From NCBI GenBank assembly GCA_018882645.1, contig VERM01000030.1, forward strand, positions 1 to 10,111: a stretch of 10,111 nt of DNA. Direction: 5' to 3'. Shown piece by piece: positions 1 through 7,749 of this stretch (position 1 is its first letter; each line of letters begins with the position of its first letter). Source of the DNA: Ferruginibacter sp. (GTDB taxonomy: Bacteria; Bacteroidota; Bacteroidia; Chitinophagales; Chitinophagaceae). The translations under genes were made by a program, and so were the position numbers. The notes beneath the pieces are model-generated. The model was not told the DNA's origin and ran no database searches. It was given only the letters and a program-made list of their open reading frames with translations.

Positions 1-1213
1 CATTGCTACAGACAAAGTTGACAGTGAAGTACCTTCCACTTCTGAGGGGATTATCGAAGAAATATTATTCAAAGAAAATGATGTGGTTCCTATCGGAACC
101 GTCATAGCAAAAATAAGATCGGGAAGTTCTGTAGGGCTTTCCAGCTACCCCTCCCCGTCTATTGCTCCTCAAAAAGAATATGAAGAAGCTAAATTGGTGG
201 ATGAAATTCCATTCACTCCATCTGCAGGATCTTCTGCAAACAACAATAGTAATGCGGTAAGGTTTTATTCTCCGTTAGTATTAAACATTGCACAAAGCGA
301 AGGCATCAGTATGTCTGAACTTGAAAAAATTCCCGGTACCGGGCAGGATGGGCGTGTGAGCAAGAAAGATATTTTGAGCTATGTTTCCGGCAAAGGTAAA
401 GCCACTCCAACCGCTGCGCAGCCCATTGTGATTCATGATCAACAAATTGCTGTTGTTAAACCTGCAGAACAACCCCGCGAACAAGCTCCTGTTGTTTATT
501 CTGGCAATGTTGAAATAATTGAAATGGATCGCATGCGCAAGCTGATTGCCAAACATATGGTGGACAGCAAAAAAACAAGTCCACATGTGACCAGTTTTGC
601 AGAATGTGATGTTACCAACCTCGTATTGTGGAGAGACAGAATCAAAAAAGAATTCGAAAGAAGAGAAGGTGAAAAAATCACCTTCACCCCATTGTTCATT
701 GAAGCCATTGTGAAATGCATCAAGAAATATCCAATGATGAGCAGTTCTGTAGACGGAGAGAGAATCATCATCAAAAAAGACCTAAATATCGGAATGGCAA
801 CTGCACTTCCCTCCGGCAACCTGATTGTTCCTGTAATTAAAAATGCCGACCAGCTAAATCTTGTTGGACTTACTAAGCAGGTAAACGGTCTGGCCAATGC
901 TGCAAGAAACAATAAATTAAAACCCGATGATACGACAGGCGGTACATTCACTTTGACAAATGTGGGCACCTTCGGAAGCATCATGGGGACACCGATAATC
1001 AATCAGCCACAAGTTGCTATCATGGCTGTTGGCGCCATTAAGAAAAGGCCGATGGTGATTGAAACCCCTCAAGGAGACACCATTGGTATCCGCCATATGA
1101 TGTACATATCCTTAAGTTACGATCATAGAATCATTGATGGAGCTCTGGGTTCAACCTTTCTGAACGCAGTCAGTAAAGAGCTTGAAAATTTTGACCCCGC
1201 AAGAACGGTTTAA
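1..1213 (+). CDS. 2-oxo acid dehydrogenase E2 (dihydrolipoamide acyltransferase), 5' end missing
   Basis: E2 core subunit of a 2-oxo acid dehydrogenase complex, which moves an acyl group from a lipoyl arm to CoA in the cytoplasm. The gene enters from the left edge; the first full codon is at base 2, leaving 403 residues. The GTG at 83 lies inside the lipoyl domain and is not the start. Visible in order: the end of a lipoyl domain with the lipoylation motif TDKVDSEVPS (Lys codon 14-16); a linker; a peripheral subunit-binding domain (about residues 88-128 of the fragment, ending RVSKKDILSYV); a Pro/Ala-rich linker; and the catalytic domain with the active-site motif DHRIIDG (His codon 1124-1126). 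The catalytic-domain style (SPHVTSFAECDVTNL, TLTNVGTFGS) resembles branched-chain or pyruvate-type E2s more than 2-oxoglutarate E2s, but substrate is uncertain. It ends in TAA and is followed by a terminator, so it is probably the last gene of its unit. Confidence 0.95.
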   Translation, partial: IATDKVDSEVPSTSEGIIEEILFKENDVVPIGTVIAKIRSGSSVGLSSYPSPSIAPQKEYEEAKLVDEIPFTPSAGSSANNNSNAVRFYSPLVLNIAQSEGISMSELEKIPGTGQDGRVSKKDILSYVSGKGKATPTAAQPIVIHDQQIAVVKPAEQPREQAPVVYSGNVEIIEMDRMRKLIAKHMVDSKKTSPHVTSFAECDVTNLVLWRDRIKKEFERREGEKITFTPLFIEAIVKCIKKYPMMSSSVDGERIIIKKDLNIGMATALPSGNLIVPVIKNADQLNLVGLTKQVNGLANAARNNKLKPDDTTGGTFTLTNVGTFGSIMGTPIINQPQVAIMAVGAIKKRPMVIETPQGDTIGIRHMMYISLSYDHRIIDGALGSTFLNAVSKELENFDPARTV

Positions 1214-1262
1214 TAGCAATTTAAGTCTTGATTTGCCGTCTTTAATTTAAAAAAAAGAGAAT

Positions 1263-1290
1263 ATGTGTAATTTTATTACACATTTTTTTT
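1263..1290 (+). terminator. Rho-independent terminator after the E2 gene
   Basis: A perfect 8-bp stem (ATGTGTAA at 1263-1270 pairing with TTACACAT at 1276-1283) with a 5-nt loop is followed directly by a run of T (1283-1290, then another T run after a G). It sits 50 bp after the E2 stop codon. An A-rich stretch just upstream (about 1248-1256) could let it also work on the opposite strand, but no gene ends there from the right. Confidence 0.8.
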
Positions 1291-1387
1291 GTTTTTTAAC
1301 ATTTGAATCATTGAATTTAATACTTTTATCAATAATAAAGACACGGTTATTCCGTTAAACCTCATTGCTTTATATGAATGCGGTTTG

Positions 1388-1420
1388 TTGTAACCACAAT
1401 ATTCAACTGATTTATTTTCG
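1388..1420 (+). promoter_or_regulatory. Candidate Bacteroidota-type promoter for the META lipoprotein gene
   Basis: TTG at 1388-1390 and TATTTTCG at 1413-1420 are 22 nt apart. This resembles the Bacteroidota promoter (-33 TTG, -7 TAnnTTTG) with one mismatch in the -7 element. It would place transcription start roughly 25-30 nt before the ATG at 1456. The region is very AT-rich, so chance matches are expected. An 8-bp inverted repeat at 1410-1429 overlaps the -7 element. The rest of the 1214-1455 gap, apart from the terminator, shows nothing recognisable. Confidence 0.3.
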
Positions 1421-1455
1421 TAAATAAATTATTTTATCATAAAAAATTTAACCCA

Positions 1456-2289
1456 ATGAGATTGCGTTATTTTCTATTCATCGCATCTGTTCCCATTATT
1501 GCTTCTTGCGTGAGTTCGAAAGCAATCAAACAAAAAGTGGCTAAAATAAAACAACAATTGATTTCCCAGGATTCAGCTCTCTTGGAGAAACAAAAAAATG
1601 GCATTGATTTGATAGCCCACGGCAGTTTACCTACTGAATGGACACTGGAGATGAACATGGATCAGGGACTTGTCTTTACTACCAAAGATTTTGTTGCGAA
1701 AGGCAATTCAATTCGTCAGGAACCTGAAAAAATTACAAAGGATAAAGATAAAAAAGCAAACGAAAAAATACCAAGAGAGGTAGTATATACTGCCAACACT
1801 GATGTAACCAGCATAGAAATTAAAGTAATCAATGATAAATGTGAGAATGACAGCTCAAATAGTATTTTGAATAAAAAAGTAGTGGTCAATTTCAGCTACA
1901 ACGAAAATACTTATGAAGGTTGTGGAAAGTATTTATACGACCCCGAAATCAATGACAGATGGATGCTTGAATACATCGATGCCGTTGAACAACTTGAATA
2001 TTCCTATGCAAGAGGACTCCCAAGAATGGAAATCAACATGACACAAGGTAAAATGTTTGGCTTTGACGGCTGCTCTGAAGTTGCTGCAAATATTGAAGTC
2101 AGAGGAAAAAGAATCAAGTTCTACAATATTTGGAACACCCGTTCTATCGATTGTAAAAACAAATTAGGGAAAAAACTTTATGCCGATCTGGTAAGCAACA
2201 AATTATTAGAATACAGTATAAAAAACGATCGTCTTATCCTTTACGTCGCCGGAGACAAAAGACTTATTTTCAAACATCCCAAAAAATAA
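1456..2289 (+). CDS. Lipoprotein with C-terminal META/HslJ-like domain
   Basis: A 277-residue predicted lipoprotein of unknown function. The N-terminus has a short hydrophobic signal peptide ending in the lipobox IASC, so Cys18 should be lipidated and the protein anchored in the outer or inner membrane. After a charged helical stretch (about 20-50) comes a beta-rich middle part that begins near HGSLPTEWTLEMN and includes a Lys-rich insert (about 91-105) and a GCG motif (155-157). A middle domain of this kind resembles the COG3650-type envelope proteins. Residues about 188-275 fit the META (DUF306/HslJ) fold: a GFDGCSEVAANIEV segment, a second cysteine (C233) after the T-R-S-I-D strand, and a final beta hairpin ending in a basic tail. 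C206 and C233 match the cysteine pair often seen in META domains. META proteins are linked to envelope stress or protease-inhibitor-like roles in some bacteria, but nothing here shows the role. No Shine-Dalgarno sequence is visible, as is usual for the phylum. It seems monocistronic. Confidence 0.88.
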   Translation: MRLRYFLFIASVPIIASCVSSKAIKQKVAKIKQQLISQDSALLEKQKNGIDLIAHGSLPTEWTLEMNMDQGLVFTTKDFVAKGNSIRQEPEKITKDKDKKANEKIPREVVYTANTDVTSIEIKVINDKCENDSSNSILNKKVVVNFSYNENTYEGCGKYLYDPEINDRWMLEYIDAVEQLEYSYARGLPRMEINMTQGKMFGFDGCSEVAANIEVRGKRIKFYNIWNTRSIDCKNKLGKKLYADLVSNKLLEYSIKNDRLILYVAGDKRLIFKHPKK

Positions 2290-2483
2290 AAATCATTGCC
2301 TGGCTGAGGCATTGATACTCTCACTTCATTTACTCATTTACCTGCACTTTCATACCTGCATACAGGTCTCGTATTATTGTGTTTAACTCAATTTAAAAGA
2401 AAGCCGCTCCCTTTTCCTGAATGCATGGCTGGAAATATTTATTTCAACCAACTAAAATTGTTTTTTTGAAATATCTTTATTCC

Positions 2484-3626
2484 ATGAAACCAATCTATTA
2501 TTTTTTGATTATTTGCGCATCACTTAGCGCAACCATGAAGGCCTATGCCCAGCAAGATTATATTCTCTCTGCCAAAAAATCGAATGGTATTTGCCTGATT
2601 GAAACACCCTACGGCAAATGGCGTTTCTCCACCTTTCCTAATGGAATTGTAAAAACTATTTTCACTCCTGCAGACAGTGAAAAAAACGAACAAATTTCAG
2701 ATGCTGTAATTGCAAATGAAAGCCAGGAAAAAGCTTCCATAAAATATAATAAAGGCCAGGCAACCATATCCTGGGAACATTCCGGGAAAATCATTCTCAG
2801 CAAATATGGTGTCAAATACAACCTCCAATCATCCGCTATAGTGGAGATTAGCAATACACATTACAGCAATGAAGAAAGAGGGCTCCATTTTTCACTCCAG
2901 CCGGGTGAGAAAATATTCGGTCTGGGAGAACGCAGTTTACCCATGAACAGAAGAGGATACAAACTGCCGCTTTACAACAATCCATGGTATGGATACAGTA
3001 CAGATGCAGATGCACTGAATTTTAGTGTGCCTTTCATATTATCAAATAAAAATTATGCTTTACTGTTAGACAATCCCTCCAAAGGATATGTAGATATCGG
3101 TAAAACAGATCCCTCGGAAATGAAATATGCCGTCATCAGCGGCGCTTTAAGCTTTTATATTATACCCGGTAATGACTATAATAAAATTCTTTCCCACTAT
3201 AGTATGCTAACAGGCACACAACCTCTGCCTCCCCGTTGGGCCATGGGTAATTTTCTCAGCAGATTCGGCTACAACAGCGAAGCACAGGCAAAAGATATTT
3301 TAAACAAAATGAAATCGGACAGCGTTCCTGCGGATGCCATTATATTTGATTTATTCTGGTTTGGCGACAGCATTAAAAATACCATGGGTAACCTAAGCTG
3401 GGTAAATCAAAAAGCCTGGCCCGATCCGAAAAAAATGGTTGCCGACTTTAAAAAAGAACACATCAAAACCATATTGATTACAGAACCGTTTTTTTTAAAA
3501 TCATCACTAAATTACCACGACTCAAGAAATTATCATGCTGTGGACAGCCTTGGGTATCCTTTTGTTTTGACAGATTTTTATTTCGGATATGGCGGCCTTA
3601 TCGACATATTTCGGAACGATGCTTAA
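2484..3626 (+). CDS. N-terminal fragment of the GH31 protein (signal peptide, beta domain, first part of barrel)
   Basis: This 380-residue fragment would be made if the TAA is real. It holds the signal peptide (1-22, cleavage expected after AYA), the N-terminal beta-sandwich (about 25-235, with the family motif FGLGER at 145-150), and the first strands of the catalytic barrel: PPRWAMGNFLSRFGY (249-263), the DLFWFGD substrate-binding strand (289-295) and ITEPFF (332-337). It stops at RNDA, before the strand bearing the nucleophile, so on its own it should not be catalytic. It could still be exported and fold in part. An alternative start at 2421 would add 21 residues in front of the signal peptide and is less likely. 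Confidence 0.5.
   Translation: MKPIYYFLIICASLSATMKAYAQQDYILSAKKSNGICLIETPYGKWRFSTFPNGIVKTIFTPADSEKNEQISDAVIANESQEKASIKYNKGQATISWEHSGKIILSKYGVKYNLQSSAIVEISNTHYSNEERGLHFSLQPGEKIFGLGERSLPMNRRGYKLPLYNNPWYGYSTDADALNFSVPFILSNKNYALLLDNPSKGYVDIGKTDPSEMKYAVISGALSFYIIPGNDYNKILSHYSMLTGTQPLPPRWAMGNFLSRFGYNSEAQAKDILNKMKSDSVPADAIIFDLFWFGDSIKNTMGNLSWVNQKAWPDPKKMVADFKKEHIKTILITEPFFLKSSLNYHDSRNYHAVDSLGYPFVLTDFYFGYGGLIDIFRNDA
3624..3626 (+). other. Premature in-frame TAA codon in the GH31 gene
   Basis: The codon lies between RNDA and KWFFSQYKK. In GH31 relatives this position, just after the IDIF strand, is a normal sense residue in a helix. One base change from CAA, GAA or AAA (Gln, Glu or Lys) would give TAA. 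The following base is A, a context not associated with efficient readthrough. Other genes in the window use TAA as their real stop, so a reassigned TAA is ruled out. Confidence 0.85.
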
Positions 3627-3656
3627 AAATGGTTTTTCTCACAATATAAAAAACAG

Positions 3657-4925
3657 ATGGATATTGGCGTTACCGGATGGTGGGGTGATTTGGGCGAACC
3701 GGAAAAACATCCTTCTCAAATGTATCACAATTTGAAAGATCTTGGTTTTAAAAGAAATTTCTCCGCCGATGAAGTCCACAATATTTTTGGTCACTACTGG
3801 AGCAAGTCGTTGTTCAATCAGTTCACTAAAAATTATCCCGGTAAAAGACTGTTTCATCTCAACAGAAGCGGATATGCCGGCTCTCCCAGATACAGTAGTT
3901 TCCCATGGTCGGGAGACGTAAGCAGGAGCTGGAGTGGATTAAAAGCACAGCTTCCTTTGATGCAGGGTATGAGCATCAGCGGCATCCCCTATATTCACAG
4001 TGATGCCGGAGGATTTGCCGGGGGTGACGGAGATCCCGAACTCTATATCCGATGGCTTCAGTTTGCAGCGTTTACTCCCATTTATCGTCCACATGGAACA
4101 GCATTGGGCAGCATTGAACCGGCTGTAAAAGACATCCCCAGCGAATCCGCTTTATGGGAGGAGCCGGCCAGATCTCTGGGAAAAGAAGCAGCCGTTACAC
4201 GTTACCGTTGGCTTCCATATAATTATACGCTCTGCTATCAGCAATCAAAATACGGCAAACCCCTCATCACTCCCCTTTTCTTTTTGAATGCAGCTGACAG
4301 CAATTTATATAAAGCAGAAAACCAATACCTCTGGGGCGATCAGATAATGGTAGTGCCCATTATTGAAAAAGAACAGAAAGTCAAAACCTATTATATACCT
4401 GAAGGGAACTGGACAAACACTTATTCCAACAAAACAATCAGCGGACCGCAATGGTATACCGACAGTACTATTTCAATTGAAAACATTCCTGTTTATGCCG
4501 CAGAAGGAAGCTTTATCCCTCAAAGTGAGAAAATGATGCATACGGAGGAGTATGGAGAGAAACCGCTGACGGTGAATTATTATCCTTCAGCTAAACCCAG
4601 CAGTTATGATTTGTATGAAGATGATGGAGAAAATGCCGATGCCATCAACAGCAATCAATTTGAACTGATTACTTTTAAAAGTTCCGGTGTGAAAAAGTCA
4701 ACCACCATATCAATTACCGGTAACGGAGGCACTTATAAGGGAATGCACAGTAAAAGAAAAATAACACTCAATATGCCCAATTTTCCTGCTGTACAATCAG
4801 TGCTGATTAATGGGAAGAAAATTCCTTCGAAAAGTTTCCTGAACGAAAAAATTAATGGTATTTCCATACCCTTGGAATATATGCACAAACCTATCGTAAT
4901 CAATCTCTCATGCCAATTGAATTAA
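3657..4925 (+). CDS. C-terminal fragment of the GH31 protein (catalytic aspartates and C-terminal beta domains)
   Basis: A 422-residue open frame from the first ATG after the internal stop. It carries both catalytic residues expected for GH31: the nucleophile Asp in GWWGDLGEPE (codon 3687-3689) and the acid/base Asp in FPWSGDVSRSW (codon 3915-3917). Substrate-site motifs NRSGYAG, HSDAGGF and YRPHG follow. The proximal C-terminal beta domain runs from about residue 205 of the fragment. A DUF5110-like distal domain begins near LTVNYYP and contains SYDLYEDDGE. There is no signal peptide and no ribosome binding site ahead of the ATG, so independent expression is unlikely; it would be intracellular and lack half the barrel. 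It is listed because automatic annotation would probably call it as a gene. Confidence 0.4.
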   Translation: MDIGVTGWWGDLGEPEKHPSQMYHNLKDLGFKRNFSADEVHNIFGHYWSKSLFNQFTKNYPGKRLFHLNRSGYAGSPRYSSFPWSGDVSRSWSGLKAQLPLMQGMSISGIPYIHSDAGGFAGGDGDPELYIRWLQFAAFTPIYRPHGTALGSIEPAVKDIPSESALWEEPARSLGKEAAVTRYRWLPYNYTLCYQQSKYGKPLITPLFFLNAADSNLYKAENQYLWGDQIMVVPIIEKEQKVKTYYIPEGNWTNTYSNKTISGPQWYTDSTISIENIPVYAAEGSFIPQSEKMMHTEEYGEKPLTVNYYPSAKPSSYDLYEDDGENADAINSNQFELITFKSSGVKKSTTISITGNGGTYKGMHSKRKITLNMPNFPAVQSVLINGKKIPSKSFLNEKINGISIPLEYMHKPIVINLSCQLN

Positions 4926-4946
4926 ATAAGTCTTAATAAAGTAATA

Positions 4947-7628
4947 ATGATAAAACGTATTGTTCCTATCTGCTTTTTGTTTTTGGTTAATCAATCATCT
5001 GCGCAACAGATGCCAATATACCAATCAGAAGCGTTCAATGTATTTGCTGACAGTGTAACTCAAGGTACTTTCACAGCTTATGCGAAATCAGACAGGGAAA
5101 TCATTTCAAATTATCAAAGTCCGGCTTACCTTTTTCAAAGTCCTGCTATTATTTTTAAATTCAGTATCAACTGTAAAGACAATGAAATGAAACCGGGAGT
5201 TGACCACCGAATCAACTGCACCGGCCTGCTAACTGAAACGCCTCTAATAAAATTTGGACAACAATATACAGATACAGCAAGATTAAAAACAGACCAATAC
5301 CTGCAGGTAAACAGTCGCTTACACATAAGGGTGGACATGAGACATGTGTTTTCGGATTTCAAGAAACAGGGATATTTCACCACTTACAACGGCAATAAAA
5401 TTTTTGAATCCGACTTCAAAGGATTGTATGTTGCCGGCGCTACCGCTCCGCTTTCCTGGGATTTTGATAATCTTTTTCAGAAAGAACAACTAACGCTCAA
5501 AGATCCGGATGGAGATGGTATTTTTGAAACCACCATACTCTTAAATGAAGAGAAAAAAAATAAAGACCTCGCCTCATCGTGGCAACTGACAAAAGACATC
5601 GGCCTATTCCCAACATTTGAAACGGATAAGAAATTATTGAAAGCACTGTATAATATGTCAATTGAAGAAATGATCAAAGCCGTAGAACCCGACAGCACAT
5701 TCAGAACGGGGAAAGAATGGGCAGGTGTTTGGACAAGAGACATCAGTTACAGTATTATCCTTTCGATGGCTTATTTACAACCCAGAGTTGCAATGTATAG
5801 CCTACTGAGAAAGGTAAAGAACAAAAAAATTGTTCAGGATACCGGTACAGGAGGAGCTTATCCTGTATCCACTGATAGAATGATCTGGGCCGTTGCAGCA
5901 TGGGAACTCTACAAAGCTACAGGAAATAAAGACTGGCTTGAGCAAAGCTATGAGATCGTTAAAAACTCTGCAGAGGATGACTTGCAGAATGCACATGACC
6001 CTATAACGGGGATGGTTAAAGGCGAATCTTCATTCCTCGACTGGCGGGAACAGACTTATCCCAAATGGATGCAACCGGCGGATATCTTTGAATCCGAAAA
6101 TCTGGGTACAAATGCCATTCATTTCCAGGCATACAAAATACTGTCTGAAATGGCTTCCCTATTGAATAAGACCGACGAAGCCAAAAAATACAAAGCCTTA
6201 TCTGAAAGAATAAAAAAAGGCATCAACAAGTATTTATGGATGAAAGACAAAGGCTACTACGGTCAATATGTATATGGCGATCCATATAAAATTCTCTCCC
6301 CCCGGTCTGAAGCCCTGGGAGAAGCATTATGTGTTTTGTTTGACATTGCCGACAGTGTACAAAAAAAATCCATCATCAAAAACACACCGCAAACATCATT
6401 TGGCATCCCCTGTATCTACCCTCAAATACCAGGGATACCACCCTATCACAATAATGCAGTTTGGCCTTTTGTTGAATCCTATTGGGCAATGGCTGCGGCC
6501 AAAACGGGAAATGAAACAGCATTATTGAAGAGCATCAGCTCCATCTATCGTCCCGCAGCACTATTCCTTACCAATAAAGAAAACTTTGTTGCAGAAAACG
6601 GAGATTACAAAGGAACGGAAATCAACTCCAGCAATATGTTGTGGAGCTTGTCCGGCAATATTGCGCTGGTGCATAAAATACTTTTTGGAATTGGATTTGA
6701 AAAAGACGGGTTAAGTTTTAAACCTTTTGTTCCAAAAACATTAAATGGAAAAATACAACTGAGAAATTTCCGATACAGAAATGCAATATTAAATATTGAA
6801 TTAGAAGGCTTTGGTAACCGCATTGCCGAATTTATGATTGACGATAAGGAATCCAACAAATACTTTATTCCATCAGATTTAAATGGCACACACACTATTT
6901 ACATCAGATTGGCAGAGAATATAATGGAAGATAAAATTCAACTGGTCAAAAATAAATTTTCGCCTGCGACCCCTACCCTTTCTATAGTTAATAATGCAGT
7001 TCAAATTACAGATAAAAAAAGAGAATACAACTATCTGATTTTGGAGAATGGCAAAACGGTAAAGACAAGTAATAAAATCAATATCTCTAAAAAATCACCT
7101 TTAAAAATATATCAGGCAATTGCTGTTGATAAAAAAAACGGCTTGACCTCATTTGCGTCCGAACCTCTAAGAATTATTGATGAATCGCTTGAAACAAAAT
7201 ATGAATTAGAAGAATACTGCCTTTCAGCAGACTTAAGATACAAAGGTTATTCGGGAAAAGGATTTATTGAAATCAGCAAAGAAAAAAATACTTCCATAAC
7301 TATTCCGATACACATTGTTTCCGAAGGAAATTATTGCATTGATTTCAGATATGCCAACGGAAGCGGACCGGTCAATACCGAAAACAAATGTGCCATCAGA
7401 TCAATATTTGTTAATGATCATAAAATTGGCGTTGCCGTATTTCCTCAAAGAGGAAATGATGAATGGTCAAACTGGGGCTACAGCAACAGCTTGACAGCAG
7501 TTTTAAAAAAAGGGGAACACCAAATCAGAGTGGTTTTTGAAGAAACAAACAACAATATGAATGGGGATATCAACAGGGCGATGCTAGACTACCTTCGTAT
7601 TTCCCAAATGGAAAACAAGCCATTCTAA
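4947..7628 (+). CDS. Secreted six-hairpin (alpha/alpha)6 glycoside hydrolase with C-terminal CBM6/35-like module
   Basis: An 893-residue exported protein. Residues 1-19 form a signal peptide with cleavage expected at SSA|QQ. Residues about 24-210 are a beta-rich N-terminal region containing a DPDGDGIFE turn (187-195), a calcium-loop-like segment often seen at the edge of Bacteroidota glycosidase domains. Residues about 225-590 look like an (alpha/alpha)6 barrel of the six-hairpin glycosidase type: WTRDIS (262-267), GGAYPVSTDRMIWAVAAWE (302-320), GESSFLDWREQ (359-369), PYHNNAVWPFVESYW (499-513) and the ENGDYKGTEINSSNMLW segment (550-566). Asp and Glu in these motifs are candidates for the catalytic acid and base. 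A beta segment follows (about 590-655), then a linker domain, then a jelly-roll module (about 748-887: YELEEY, GKGFIEIS, W-S-N-W, LDYLRISQ) like CBM6/35. The fold resembles GH63/GH37/GH15-type barrels, but I cannot assign the family or substrate. It lies 21 bp after the GH31 frame, so an operon and a shared alpha-glycan substrate are likely but unproven. Confidence 0.85.
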   Translation: MIKRIVPICFLFLVNQSSAQQMPIYQSEAFNVFADSVTQGTFTAYAKSDREIISNYQSPAYLFQSPAIIFKFSINCKDNEMKPGVDHRINCTGLLTETPLIKFGQQYTDTARLKTDQYLQVNSRLHIRVDMRHVFSDFKKQGYFTTYNGNKIFESDFKGLYVAGATAPLSWDFDNLFQKEQLTLKDPDGDGIFETTILLNEEKKNKDLASSWQLTKDIGLFPTFETDKKLLKALYNMSIEEMIKAVEPDSTFRTGKEWAGVWTRDISYSIILSMAYLQPRVAMYSLLRKVKNKKIVQDTGTGGAYPVSTDRMIWAVAAWELYKATGNKDWLEQSYEIVKNSAEDDLQNAHDPITGMVKGESSFLDWREQTYPKWMQPADIFESENLGTNAIHFQAYKILSEMASLLNKTDEAKKYKALSERIKKGINKYLWMKDKGYYGQYVYGDPYKILSPRSEALGEALCVLFDIADSVQKKSIIKNTPQTSFGIPCIYPQIPGIPPYHNNAVWPFVESYWAMAAAKTGNETALLKSISSIYRPAALFLTNKENFVAENGDYKGTEINSSNMLWSLSGNIALVHKILFGIGFEKDGLSFKPFVPKTLNGKIQLRNFRYRNAILNIELEGFGNRIAEFMIDDKESNKYFIPSDLNGTHTIYIRLAENIMEDKIQLVKNKFSPATPTLSIVNNAVQITDKKREYNYLILENGKTVKTSNKINISKKSPLKIYQAIAVDKKNGLTSFASEPLRIIDESLETKYELEEYCLSADLRYKGYSGKGFIEISKEKNTSITIPIHIVSEGNYCIDFRYANGSGPVNTENKCAIRSIFVNDHKIGVAVFPQRGNDEWSNWGYSNSLTAVLKKGEHQIRVVFEETNNNMNGDINRAMLDYLRISQMENKPF

Positions 7629-7690
7629 TCTAATCCTGATCAACTTATCACCTGACGAACTCTCCGATTTTCTTATAAAAACATTAATAT

Positions 7691-7741
7691 TTTTATACAC
7701 TGGATTTATATATTCGATTCACGTAAGTTCGGTGTATAAAA
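7691..7741. repeat. 10-bp perfect inverted repeat in the leader of the deacetylase gene
   Basis: TTTTATACAC (7691-7700) and GTGTATAAAA (7732-7741) are exact reverse complements separated by 31 nt. The right arm ends 8 nt before the ATG at 7750. It could be an operator, or a leader RNA stem affecting ribosome access. There is no T-run next to it, so it is not an intrinsic terminator. Confidence 0.45.
7709..7731 (+). promoter_or_regulatory. Candidate -7 elements for the deacetylase gene
   Basis: Two TAnnTTCG octamers, TATATTCG (7709-7716) and TAAGTTCG (7724-7731), each differ from the Bacteroidota -7 consensus TAnnTTTG by one base. No good TTG lies at the usual -33 distance from either. Both sit between the arms of the inverted repeat. 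The 7629-7749 gap has no terminator after the glycosidase gene, so read-through from upstream is the alternative. Confidence 0.2.
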
Positions 7742-7749
7742 TAAACTCA

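Larger units (their letters stand above)
2484..4925 (+). pseudogene. GH31 alpha-glucosidase/transglucosylase gene interrupted by an in-frame TAA
   Basis: The whole span reads as one secreted GH31 enzyme of 813 codons with a single internal TAA at codon 381 (3624-3626). The reading frame is identical before and after it: the 10 codons between the stop and the next ATG (3657) read KWFFSQYKKQ and join smoothly to the family sequence, so this is a nonsense change and not a frameshift. GH31 enzymes are retaining glycosidases. The motif series (DLFWFGD, TEPFF, TDFYFGYGGLIDIF, GWWGDLGEPE) resembles the 4-alpha-glucosyltransferase/alpha-glucosidase branch typified by Cellvibrio Agd31B; this is from memory of the family. 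The start at 2484 is preferred over an ATG at 2421 because it opens directly with a signal peptide (MKPIYYFLIICASLS...AYA|QQ). The frame shows no other damage, so the change is recent, a sequence error, or tolerated. The next glycosidase gene is 21 bp downstream and probably co-transcribed. Confidence 0.8.

Noticed and set aside
496..1002. Long minus-strand open frame inside the E2 gene
   Set aside because: It lies opposite a well-supported E2 coding region and its translation shows no family resemblance; a shadow frame.
2297..2311. Small hairpin TGCCT-ggctg-AGGCA after the META lipoprotein gene, considered as a terminator
   Set aside because: The stem is only 5 bp and no T-run follows it, so it does not meet the form of an intrinsic terminator.
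2354..2367. Hairpin ACCTG-cata-CAGGT in the gap before the GH31 gene
   Set aside because: The 5-bp stem has no T-run and no sign of a larger structured RNA around it; likely chance.
2421..2483. ATG at 2421 as the start of the GH31 gene
   Set aside because: It would place 21 residues ahead of a complete signal peptide that begins at the ATG at 2484.
3620..3660. Programmed frameshift or overlapping genes at the GH31 break
   Set aside because: Both halves are in the same frame, separated only by one TAA and ten sense codons that fit the family, so no frame change is needed.
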